A DNA stretch of 5,715 nucleotides from Rubrobacteraceae bacterium (GCA_021156345.1 JAJNDJ010000101.1:1-5715), one strand, 5' to 3'. Shown: positions 1 to 5,486, counted from the first letter of the stretch. The notes: a model not told the origin generated them from the sequence alone. Numbers and translations are program-made.

Positions 1-25
1 CCGTCACCACGATCCGTGCTGCCAT
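1..25 (-). CDS. Start of an unidentified gene, cut by the window edge
   Basis: Only eight codons are visible (MAARIVVT). The start is well supported: a full AAAGGAG Shine-Dalgarno sequence lies at 34-40, eight bases upstream of the ATG. The gene lies on the same strand as the ArsR/SRPBCC/reductase genes and 142 bp downstream of the reductase, so it may be the last member of that operon or a separately started unit. The visible residues are too few to name a product. Confidence 0.5.
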
Positions 26-130
26 CAGTCGATCTCCTTTACTCCAACTCGTCGCTTACAGACTCCTGCTGACTCCCGAGCATCTCCATTCACAAACTCA
101 TGCTGCCCGGGACCGATCGAACGCAAGTTC

Positions 131-163
131 TCATGCCGAGTGGTGGCGTACCATCCGGCATGA
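131..163 (-). other. Stem-loop between the reductase gene and the next gene
   Basis: The arms TCATGCCG (131-138) and CGGCATGA (156-163) are perfectly complementary over 8 bp, and inner TGG/CCA bases can extend the stem after a two-base mismatch. It begins five bases beyond the reductase stop codon. There is no T-run after it on the minus strand, so it is not a standard intrinsic terminator. It could be an mRNA 3'-end stabiliser, an attenuating structure ahead of the next gene, or chance. Confidence 0.35.
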
Positions 164-167
164 TCGG

Positions 168-731
168 CTACCGAACCACGCGATACGCGAGATGCGTCAC
201 ACCGTCGGTCTCGGTTAGTCCGGTCTGCTCCAGCTCGATCCGCTGCGGAAGCCGATCGAACAGGCGTCGTCCCCCACCGAGCAGGACGTTGACCAGGTGG
301 ATCCGGATCCCGTCCACGAGGCCCGCCGCGAGGAACTGCTGGTCCACGTTGGCGCCCATGAGCCCGATGGCCTTGTCGCCAGCCACCTCCTGGGCCTTCG
401 CGAGAGCGCTCTCGATCCCGTCGGTGACGAAGGTGAACACCGGGTCGGCGCTCGCGGGCGGACGGTGGGTGACCACGAAGCACGGGACATCACCAAGCGG
501 GCCCTTGCCACCCCAGGCCTCGATCGAGTTGTCGTACGATCGGCGGCCCATGATCACCGCGCCCGTTTCCTCGACCAGGTTGCCGTACACCCGCTCGAAC
601 ACCGACGGGTCGTCGAACGCCCAATTGTGGAGTCGCATCCCGTCCTCGCCCAGCCCCTGCTCGGGGTTGTCGTTGGGCGCCGCGATGTAGCCGTCCAGTG
701 ACATGCTCATGTCGATAACCAGGTTGCCCAT
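168..731 (-). CDS. Dihydrofolate reductase family protein (RibD C-terminal domain)
   Basis: This is a complete single-domain protein of the RibD-C/DHFR-like fold, a cytoplasmic NADPH-dependent reductase family; the true substrate of such stand-alone members is usually unknown. Counting from the upstream ATG at 737, the family landmarks are SLDGYIA near residues 13-19, GAVIMGRRSYD near 59-69 (cofactor-side Gly and Arg), FVVTHRPP near 87-94, and MGAN followed by AGLVDGIRIH and LLGGGRRLFD near 127-161. The length of about 187-189 residues is normal. There are two in-frame ATGs six bases apart (737 and 731). The AAAGGAG at 741-747 leaves only 3 bases to the first but 9 to the second, so 731 is preferred. 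The gene is third in a minus-strand operon, 23 bp after the broken SRPBCC gene. It is probably not a housekeeping folA, which has different motifs and a different context. Confidence 0.9.
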   Translation of the reverse strand: MGNLVIDMSMSLDGYIAAPNDNPEQGLGEDGMRLHNWAFDDPSVFERVYGNLVEETGAVIMGRRSYDNSIEAWGGKGPLGDVPCFVVTHRPPASADPVFTFVTDGIESALAKAQEVAGDKAIGLMGANVDQQFLAAGLVDGIRIHLVNVLLGGGRRLFDRLPQRIELEQTGLTETDGVTHLAYRVVR

Positions 732-740
732 CTCCATCGT

Positions 741-747
741 CTCCTTT
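741..747 (-). promoter_or_regulatory. Ribosome binding site of the reductase gene
   Basis: AAAGGAG on the minus strand. Its distance of 9 bases to the ATG at 731, against 3 to the ATG at 737, decides the start codon. Confidence 0.6.
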
Positions 748-760
748 CTTCGGCGGGTGC

Positions 761-1184
761 TTACGCCTCTGCCAGGTATTTGGCGAGACGGTCCACGGTT
801 TCGATCCAGCCCTGCTGAGCCCCATCGCGATCCGTGCCCGAGGGGATGCCAGCGTGCCGGAGGGTGACCTTAGTCTTCTTGCCTGCATGCTCGTCGAACG
901 TCACGGTCAGCAGCGTTTCCAGCGGCCAGTCCGGGCTCATTCCGTAATGCGTAGGCGAGACCACGTTGCCTTCGGCATCCGCGAAGGAATCGGTGAGGAC
1001 GATCCGCTCGGGCACCACGATCTCGCGAAATACGCCCTTGGTAGCCCATCGGACCCCACCAGCGCACGAAGTGCTCAGGCTCCGTCCATGCCTTGAACAC
1101 GAGCTCGCGCGGAGCATCGAACACGCGCGTGATGACAAGCTCCTGCTCCGGTGGCTCCGTGTTGGGATCATCATTGTTCGCCAT
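761..1184 (-). pseudogene. SRPBCC/AHSA1-like protein, disrupted by internal deletion and frameshift
   Basis: The ATG at 1184 has a good GGGGAG site (1194-1199), and the first 45 residues are typical of the AHSA1/SRPBCC ligand-binding family: ITRVFDAPRELVFKAWTEPE followed by VRWWGP. Past about 1050 the homology jumps to another frame, which reads KGVFREIV, PERIVLTDSF, GNVVSPTHYG, TLLTVTFDE, then GWIETVDRLAKYLAEA and TAA at 761. The 424-bp span is not a multiple of three. About 25-30 family residues normally found between WWGP and KGVFREI (the PGG and MRxPDG strands) are absent. Ribosomes starting at 1184 would instead make a 104-residue product with a foreign tail ending at 870. The start overlaps the repressor's end by 14 bp, so translational coupling was likely before decay. 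Such proteins bind small hydrophobic ligands; the ligand here is unknown. An assembly or sequencing collapse is the main alternative to true decay. Confidence 0.8.
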
Positions 1185-1521
1185 CTTCGTTCTCTCCCCT
1201 CCGTAGCTCGTGCAGATACTCGTCCAAGCGATCGAAGCTCTGCTCCCAGAAGCGGCGATATTGCTCCACCCAATCGGCGACCTCCCTCAGCGGACCCGCC
1301 TCCAACCGGCAGGGCCGCGACTGCGCCACGCGGCCGCGCGAGATCAGGCCGGCACGCTCCAGCACCTTGAGGTGCTTGGAAACCGCGGGCAGGGTCATCT
1401 CGAAAGGCTCGGCCAGCTCTTTGACGGACGCCTCGCCTCCCGAAGCGAGGCGCGCCAGGATCGCGCGCCGGGTAGGATCCGCGAGGGCCGCAAACGTGCT
1501 GTCGAGGGTGTCCGTCGGCAT
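1171..1521 (-). CDS. ArsR-family winged-helix transcriptional repressor
   Basis: This is a cytoplasmic DNA-binding regulator of about 116 residues and the first gene of the operon. Counting from the GTG at 1527, it opens with FAALADPTRRAILARLASG (residues 12-30). The helix-turn-helix follows: SVKELAEPFEMTLPAVSKHL (34-53), then KVLERAGLISRGR (54-66) and the wing. The C-terminal DWVEQYRRFWEQSFDRLDEYL helix (85-105) is the usual dimerisation extension of the subgroup linked to SRPBCC genes. The only cysteine is near residue 73 and there is no CxC metal site, so metal sensing is unlikely; a protein partner or organic ligand is more plausible. The start choice lies between GTG 1527 and ATG 1521. 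The AAAGG at 1531-1535 sits 3 bases from the former and 9 from the latter, favouring 1521. It probably represses its own operon through the inverted repeats just upstream. Confidence 0.93.
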   Translation of the reverse strand: MPTDTLDSTFAALADPTRRAILARLASGGEASVKELAEPFEMTLPAVSKHLKVLERAGLISRGRVAQSRPCRLEAGPLREVADWVEQYRRFWEQSFDRLDEYLHELRRGENEDGEQ

Positions 1522-1528
1522 CTTCACA

Positions 1529-1546
1529 AACCTTTTGGTTAATTAA
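1529..1546 (-). promoter_or_regulatory. Candidate operator and ribosome binding site of the arsR-type gene
   Basis: The bases 1529-1540 form AACC-TTTT-GGTT, an inverted repeat with a 4-bp centre, directly joined to the palindrome TTAATTAA (1539-1546). The AAAGG ribosome binding site lies inside it. Its position just downstream of the predicted transcription start suits a repressor site that would also block initiation. Assignment to this repressor is inference. Confidence 0.4.
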
Positions 1547-1555
1547 AGCACTGGT

Positions 1556-1584
1556 AAAATACGCCACCTGACGGTTGGTGTCAA
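1556..1584 (-). promoter_or_regulatory. Sigma-70-type promoter of the repressor operon
   Basis: Read on the minus strand there is a perfect -35 TTGACA (1579-1584), a 17-bp spacer, and a -10 TATTTT (1556-1561, four of six consensus bases). Transcription would start near 1549, giving a leader of about 28 bases before the ATG at 1521. It is the only strong promoter-like element seen ahead of this operon. Confidence 0.6.
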
Positions 1585-1587
1585 CCG
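1572..1587. promoter_or_regulatory. Inverted repeat over the -35 box, candidate repressor operator
   Basis: CGGTTG-GTGT-CAACCG is a perfect 6-bp inverted repeat with a 4-bp centre. It covers the whole -35 hexamer, so a dimer bound here would exclude RNA polymerase. It shares the GGTT/AACC half-site letters with the element at 1529-1540, though in the opposite arrangement. Confidence 0.4.
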
Positions 1588-1997
1588 ATGTTTTCAAGCG
1601 CCCGCGTTCACGACTATGGCCGCGCTGGATTGGCCCGACGCTCGGCAACCTTCCTCATGTAGACCTACTTTGTTGACTGCTCCCACACCCACAGGCCTCC
1701 CTCCGCCTCAAACTCTCGCCACGAACTCAAAATGGTCGTAGAGCTCGAAGACCCTCAATGGCGCGTCAGTTACCACTGATGTCGCAATGCCGATTGCAGT
1801 AGCCGCCCCTCGAGAGCTACGTACCAAGCTTGCGAAACTAGATCAGGGGTAGGGTAGAGCCCGGGCCTAAGGAGAGAAGATACGAGCGCGTCTGGGAGGA
1901 CTGGATACACCGCGCTCGCATGAGAGCAGCCTAGCACTTGGGGACTTACCTGCGGGTTACAGGAGGGAAAACTCTTGGTAAACATTCTGTTGCATCC
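1588..1997. other. Intergenic stretch without a recognisable gene
   Basis: This separates the leftward operon from the rightward genes. A minus-strand open frame of 86 codons (1770-2030) is rich in Ser, Pro, Leu and Cys, shows no family motif and has no clear ribosome binding site. Apart from the inverted repeat at 1883-1918 and the palindrome GCCCGGGC at 1859-1866, nothing was seen. Confidence 0.6.
1883..1918. repeat. 8-bp inverted repeat
   Basis: CGAGCGCG (1883-1890) and CGCGCTCG (1911-1918) are perfect complements separated by 20 bases. The repeat lies in the gene-free stretch. Without a T-run it is not a terminator. It could be a regulator site or a weak RNA hairpin, and one such match in a gap of this size could arise by chance. 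Confidence 0.3.
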
Positions 1998-2026
1998 TTG
2001 TATCAGCTCCTCAGGTAGAGTATGGT
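1998..2026 (+). promoter_or_regulatory. Possible promoter for the structured leader and glycosyltransferase gene
   Basis: TTGTAT (1998-2003) and TATGGT (2021-2026) are spaced by 17 bp, each matching four of six sigma-70 consensus bases. It would start an RNA near 2033, about 310 bases ahead of the glycosyltransferase ATG. Moderate matches like this occur by chance, so it is only a candidate. Confidence 0.3.
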
Positions 2027-2057
2027 GCAATCGTTACCTGGGAAAGGAGAATATCAC

Positions 2058-2114
2058 GTGAAGGCGCAGGACCGGCTACCCTGCCTTTCATCTAGAGCAG
2101 GGCAAGCCACCTGA
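2058..2114 (+). CDS. Possible 18-codon leader ORF
   Basis: A strong AAAGGAG (2043-2049) stands eight bases before a GTG that opens 18 codons (MKAQDRLPCLSS and onward) ending in TGA. The quality of the ribosome binding site is the main support, since the peptide itself matches nothing recognised. The ORF overlaps the hairpin at 2074-2108, so translation and folding would compete, as in leader-peptide control. It may also be a relic start of a lost gene, or chance. Confidence 0.25.
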   Translation: MKAQDRLPCLSSRAGQAT

Positions 2115-2279
2115 TGTGTAAGCGATTCGGTAGGATCGCCCGAGACATGAGGTGGGCCGTGAGGCGCACAGGTGCCAAGCAGACCACTTGAGGAATGTCC
2201 ACGTATATACGGGTAGGCACCTTTTCAGGGCCCGAAAGTAAGGATGAGATGTCGGGACACTCCCCGATCCCCGAAAAGG
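2074..2279 (+). ncRNA. Candidate structured leader or small RNA upstream of the glycosyltransferase gene
   Basis: A run of stems can be drawn. First, GGCT plus CCCTGC at 2074-2084 pairs with GCAGGG plus AGCC at 2097-2108. Second, GCGATTC (2122-2128) pairs with GGATCGC (2133-2139) across a GGTA loop. Third, GGCGC (2163-2167) pairs with GTGCC (2172-2176) across ACAG. Fourth, 2220-2230 (CCTTTTC-a-GGG) pairs with 2269-2279 (CCC-c-GAAAAGG), ten pairs with one mismatch, enclosing an inner TCGGG/CCCGA hairpin (2252-2267). A 10-bp palindrome CGTATATACG lies at 2202-2211. No known riboswitch consensus was recognised. Its place between a promoter-like element and the glycosyltransferase start fits a cis-acting leader, but folding was done by eye only. 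Confidence 0.3.
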
Positions 2280-2343
2280 CACACTTTGGTGGGGGGTGAG
2301 TTTGAGAACAGCCTGACAGAGTCGATGGGGATTTTGTGTACGC

Positions 2344-4299
2344 ATGAGAATGGTTTTCGGCCACTTCGCCCCTAAAAAACGCCAGGAGAAGGTGCTCGCT
2401 TATCGTCTGCTCTTGTGTGCGATCCTAGCACTGTCCGCCTTCTGGAACCTCTCCTGGCTGACGAGCGAGGGGTACGCCAATGTCTACTACGCTGCCACCG
2501 TCAAGAACATGCTCACCAGCTGGCACAACTTCTTCTTCGCCTCCTACGACGCGGGTTTTGTGTCTGTGGACAAGCCCCCTTTGGGATTCTGGATCCAGGC
2601 GGCCAACGCTTATCTGTTCGGCTTCCACGGATGGAGCCTTCTGCTCCCCCAGGCGCTCGCTGGGGTCCTCTGTGTGGCCCTGCTCTACTACCTGGTGGGC
2701 CGCAGCTTCGGGACAGTGGCGGGTTTGCTAGCAGCGCTCGCCTTGACTCTCACCCCGATTAGCGTCGCCACAAACCGCCACAACAACCTTGAGAGCTTGC
2801 TGGTCTTTGCTGTACTGCTGGCGAGCTGGGCCTTCATACTAGCCGCCGAAACCGGTAGGCTGCGCTGGCTCGTAGTGGGCGGGTTCGTGATCGGCTTGGG
2901 CTTCAACATCAAGATGCTTGAGGCTTTCGTGGTTTTGCCCGCCTTCTATGTGTTGTATCTAGTGGCCGCGCCGGTAGGGTGGCGGCGTCGGATGATCCAT
3001 CTTGGGCTCGCGACGGTCGTGATTGTTGCGACATCCTTACCGTGGGTTGTGGCGGTGGATCTAACGCCGGCGGAGCAGCGTCCCTACGTCGGTTCTAGCT
3101 CCTTCAACACCGTAACGGACCTGATCGTCGGCTGGAACGGCGTGGAGCGACTATCCGGCAGCGACGAGGATGTCGGAGATCCCGGACCTTTGAGGCTCCT
3201 CAACCCACAGCTTGGCGGGCAGATAGGGTGGCTCTTGCCGCTGGCTATCGTTGGCCTGGCGGCTGCAAGTTGGCGGAGTTGGCAGGGGCGTCCTAGCCTA
3301 CCACTCCTCAACCGCCAACAACAGGCCCTCGTCCTATGGGGTACGTGGCTCATCTCGCTGGTGGTTTTCTTCAGTGTCGCCGGAGACTGGGATCCCCACT
3401 ATCTGGCCATGCTCGCCCCGGCCGTCGCCGCGCTGGTGGGAGCGGGGGTGGTGGCACTGTGGGACGATTACCAGAAGAGCCCGGGTTGGCGCAGGTGGAT
3501 ATTGCCTCTGACGCTTGTTGGTACAGCCGGCTTACAGGTATATATTCTCGCCCATCACCCGGACTGGAGCCACTGGTTGGCGCCCACAATCGTTAGCCTG
3601 TGCCTAGCTGCAGCCGCAAGCTCCATAGTCGCACGCCTCAGGCCTCGGTTGAGGATCAGTGGCTATCCGCTGCTCGCGATAGGCGTAGGGGTAGGGTCCC
3701 TCTTCCTTGCCCCTTCGATCTGGGTCGCCTCTACGGTATGGTATGGCGCCGAAACTCGAGTGCCGACCGCTGGGCCTCAGGTAAGGCTCAGTGAGACATC
3801 TAGCAAGCTGCGTAGCGATGGTAGCGAGGTCGATCGCCTTGTCGAATACTTAGAAGCCAACCAGGGCGATGCCAAGTACTTGGTCGCCGCCATAGATTCC
3901 AGTGTTGCCAGCCCCATAATTCTGAACACCGACGAGCCTGTAATAGCGTTCGGAGGATTTGAGGGGCGCGACCAGGTCTTTCGCATGGAGAGGCTTGCAG
4001 GTCTCGTAAACCAAGGCACCGTGCGTTTTTTCATTGTACAGGAGCGTGACATCGAGCACGCAGCGCAGCTGGGCAGCGCCCAGCGCCACCTAGAGCTGGA
4101 CGGACAGGTGCCGCGCCTCCAACAGCTGCCGCGCCTCAAGGCGCACCTCAAGGCCCTAGCGGACATCCACGAAAAGGAGAAGGTAAGGTGGATAACAGAC
4201 AACTGCGAGCAGGTTCCCAAGGAACCGTGGCAATCGTCGACCTCCAAATCATCAACTTCTACCGTGCTGCTCTACGACTGTGGTATTAGGGTTCGGTAG
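2344..4299 (+). CDS. GT39/PMT_2-type membrane glycosyltransferase (ArnT/PMT superfamily, GT-C fold)
   Basis: This is a complete 651-residue integral membrane protein. Enzymes of this superfamily move a sugar from a polyprenyl-phosphate carrier to a lipid or protein on the outer face of the membrane; the donor and acceptor here are not known. About 13 hydrophobic helices run from residue 20 to about 463. The first outer loop (41-82) carries the family signature SEGYANVYYAATVKNMLTSW and then FVSVDKPPLGFW, with Asp69 and Asp76 as candidate catalytic acids. Other landmarks are NRHNNLES (144-151), GFNIKML (186-192), AVDLTPAEQRPYVGSS (237-252), GWNGVERL (263-270), GQIGWLLP (292-299) and DPHYLAMLAPAVAALVGAG (350-368). 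The soluble C-terminal domain (about 470-651) has LVEYLEAN, KYLVAAIDS and ASPIILNTDEPVIAFGGF, as full-length relatives do. It starts at the first ATG in a frame closed by a TGA at 2314; the ribosome binding site is weak (GGGGA 12-15 bases upstream). A 9-bp gap to the next gene suggests co-transcription. Confidence 0.9.
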   Translation: MRMVFGHFAPKKRQEKVLAYRLLLCAILALSAFWNLSWLTSEGYANVYYAATVKNMLTSWHNFFFASYDAGFVSVDKPPLGFWIQAANAYLFGFHGWSLLLPQALAGVLCVALLYYLVGRSFGTVAGLLAALALTLTPISVATNRHNNLESLLVFAVLLASWAFILAAETGRLRWLVVGGFVIGLGFNIKMLEAFVVLPAFYVLYLVAAPVGWRRRMIHLGLATVVIVATSLPWVVAVDLTPAEQRPYVGSSSFNTVTDLIVGWNGVERLSGSDEDVGDPGPLRLLNPQLGGQIGWLLPLAIVGLAAASWRSWQGRPSLPLLNRQQQALVLWGTWLISLVVFFSVAGDWDPHYLAMLAPAVAALVGAGVVALWDDYQKSPGWRRWILPLTLVGTAGLQVYILAHHPDWSHWLAPTIVSLCLAAAASSIVARLRPRLRISGYPLLAIGVGVGSLFLAPSIWVASTVWYGAETRVPTAGPQVRLSETSSKLRSDGSEVDRLVEYLEANQGDAKYLVAAIDSSVASPIILNTDEPVIAFGGFEGRDQVFRMERLAGLVNQGTVRFFIVQERDIEHAAQLGSAQRHLELDGQVPRLQQLPRLKAHLKALADIHEKEKVRWITDNCEQVPKEPWQSSTSKSSTSTVLLYDCGIRVR

Positions 4300-4308
4300 C
4301 CTTCGTCA

Positions 4309-5202
4309 ATGAGTACTTTGGCCATATTCCTTACGATTGAGGTACAGAAGGTGGACACGTTTCTCACAACGGTCGTGGCAGGTGTTGTTGTGGCGGTGGT
4401 TGGCGTCATCGCGGCCTTCTATCTTGGTGGAGTGCGAGAAAGGCACAAGCGGATTCTTGCGAGGCAAGGAGAGGAACGGCGCAGGCTAGAGGAGTGGCGA
4501 AGAGAGGAACAGGGCAGGATACAAGCGAGGAAAGAACGAGAGCAGCAACGAGCAGAAGAAAGGGAACAAAGGATAATCGACCGCCGTGCCGAAGCGCTCG
4601 ACGACATTAGGGTACAGGCTTTGTACTTCGCCAACGCTTTCCGAACCTGGACTGATAAGGCAGCGAATCTCGAAATCCCACCCAAAGATGAGGTTGAGCA
4701 GGCGGTGGGATTCTCGAAAGGTCTCGCGGACCTGATCCAGCAAGCGGATGAGGTCCGAACAAGACTCGCATTCTTGAGCGGCCACTACGACGCGCACAGC
4801 CCTATCCTGGAGGAGAAGTCGCGCAATATCGTTGAATTATTGGAAAGGCAGGGGGTTGAGCGCCATTCCTTTCTCTCGAACCAGCTGAAGGCAACGGCTG
4901 CTTCCCTGCAACCGTTCCTTGTACTTATACAAACACATCAGGTGTTGGATGAAATGGATCCCAAGTCGCAGTCTGATGCGATCTCTTGGCTGACTGGGCC
5001 GGGACTTGGGACGTATGTCTCGCCTCGAAAGTTCTCTTCTGTCAAAGGGCTCGATAATTCACATATGAACAAGAAAGCGATGCTCGAGGAGCACAGGCAG
5101 GAAGTATTGCAAGCCGCTAATGTTGCTAAAGATTGGGATATCCATGTGCACCTCCGCGCACTCGACGCGGAGTTCGGGAGAATAGAAGGGAGCCGCAGCT
5201 AG
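4309..5202 (+). CDS. Unrecognised single-pass membrane protein with a long Arg/Glu-rich helix
   Basis: No family is recognised. Residues 19-39 (LTTVVAGVVVAVVGVIAAFYL) form one membrane helix, followed by a basic stretch (RERHKR, 43-48) that favours a cytoplasmic C-terminus. Residues 43-98 are almost all Arg, Glu, Gln and Lys with few hydrophobic positions, so they may be a stable single alpha-helix rather than a classic coiled coil. A mixed, mostly helical region of about 190 residues follows; there is no cysteine. The ATG at 4309 has no visible ribosome binding site. An in-frame GTG at 4351 has GAGG eight bases upstream and would give 283 residues beginning at the membrane helix, so it is a real alternative start. 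The gene follows the glycosyltransferase by 9 bp (51 bp with the later start). It may be an envelope-associated scaffold or partner, but no function can be assigned. Confidence 0.75.
   Translation: MSTLAIFLTIEVQKVDTFLTTVVAGVVVAVVGVIAAFYLGGVRERHKRILARQGEERRRLEEWRREEQGRIQARKEREQQRAEEREQRIIDRRAEALDDIRVQALYFANAFRTWTDKAANLEIPPKDEVEQAVGFSKGLADLIQQADEVRTRLAFLSGHYDAHSPILEEKSRNIVELLERQGVERHSFLSNQLKATAASLQPFLVLIQTHQVLDEMDPKSQSDAISWLTGPGLGTYVSPRKFSSVKGLDNSHMNKKAMLEEHRQEVLQAANVAKDWDIHVHLRALDAEFGRIEGSRS
4339..4342 (+). promoter_or_regulatory. Possible ribosome binding site for an internal GTG start
   Basis: GAGG stands eight bases before the in-frame GTG at 4351. This start would remove 14 residues and place the membrane helix right at the N-terminus. 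The upstream ATG at 4309 lacks such a site. Confidence 0.35.
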
Positions 5203-5268
5203 GCGCGCCAGCCATTCCGGACTTCGGAGCCCCATCCTGGTATGAAAATCCGGTGGAGTAAGGGCCTC

Positions 5269-5400
5269 CTATACGGGTTTGGGTAAGGGTTCGAGCGCTA
5301 CCTTGTGACCGAGTCCCTCCAGCTTACGGACCAACCGCCACGGCAGCTTTCTTGGAACCACGCCGACCCCTGTTTCTGCATGTTGCCGTACGTTGCAGAA
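5269..5400 (-). pseudogene. Possible degenerate mobile-element gene fragment
   Basis: Two overlapping minus-strand frames contain protein-like stretches. One starts at ATG 5381 and reads QGSAWFQES then GGWSVSWRD before a TAG at 5298; this resembles the small N-terminal strand region of tyrosine integrases. The other reads LVRKLEGLGHKVALEPLP and ends at TAG 5269; it resembles the C-terminal tail of some transposases. Neither is long enough for a firm call and no ribosome binding site is seen. Chance is a real possibility. Confidence 0.15.
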
Positions 5401-5462
5401 TCAACTTATCTAAGCCGATTTCCTTGCTGGCAGTTGCCCGCTGTTTCTCGGTATTGCGCTCT

Positions 5463-5486
5463 CAGTGGTGTCAGCAGTGGTGTCAA
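5463..5486 (+). repeat. Two-copy 12-bp tandem repeat
   Basis: CAGTGGTGTCAG (5463-5474) is followed directly by CAGTGGTGTCAA (5475-5486), 11 of 12 bases identical. It lies in non-coding DNA. It could be a pair of direct regulator sites, or a slippage duplication. Confidence 0.5.

Noticed and set aside
100..690. A 196-codon plus-strand open frame opposite the reductase
   Set aside because: It is a shadow of the well-supported minus-strand reductase gene, with low-complexity Ser/Arg/Pro composition and no motif.
761..1648. A 295-codon minus-strand open frame across the repressor and SRPBCC region
   Set aside because: Only its last part (after about 1050) matches a family, as the C-terminal half of the SRPBCC gene. 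The rest is the repressor read in the wrong frame plus promoter DNA.
2094..2140. Hammerhead-ribozyme-like CTGATG near 2111
   Set aside because: The conserved core needs CTGATGA together with a GAAA segment and a cleavage-site stem; the base after CTGATG is T and the other parts are missing nearby.
2272..2279. Similarity of the repeated short motifs in the leader to a CRISPR array
   Set aside because: The elements are different hairpins, not evenly spaced copies of one repeat.
2092..2364. A 90-codon minus-strand open frame upstream of the glycosyltransferase
   Set aside because: It starts inside the glycosyltransferase gene, is rich in Ser, Pro, Leu and Cys, has no family motif and no good ribosome binding site.
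3777..4247. A 156-codon minus-strand open frame inside the glycosyltransferase gene
   Set aside because: It is fully antisense to the conserved C-terminal domain and has Ser/Arg-rich shadow composition.
5216..5228. TCCG/CGGA hairpin after the membrane protein stop codon as a terminator
   Set aside because: The stem is only 4 bp and no T-run follows.
5281..5305. A tRNA-like GGGTTCGAGC that could be a T-loop
   Set aside because: The flanking bases cannot form the five-pair T-stem, and no matching acceptor or anticodon arms were found.
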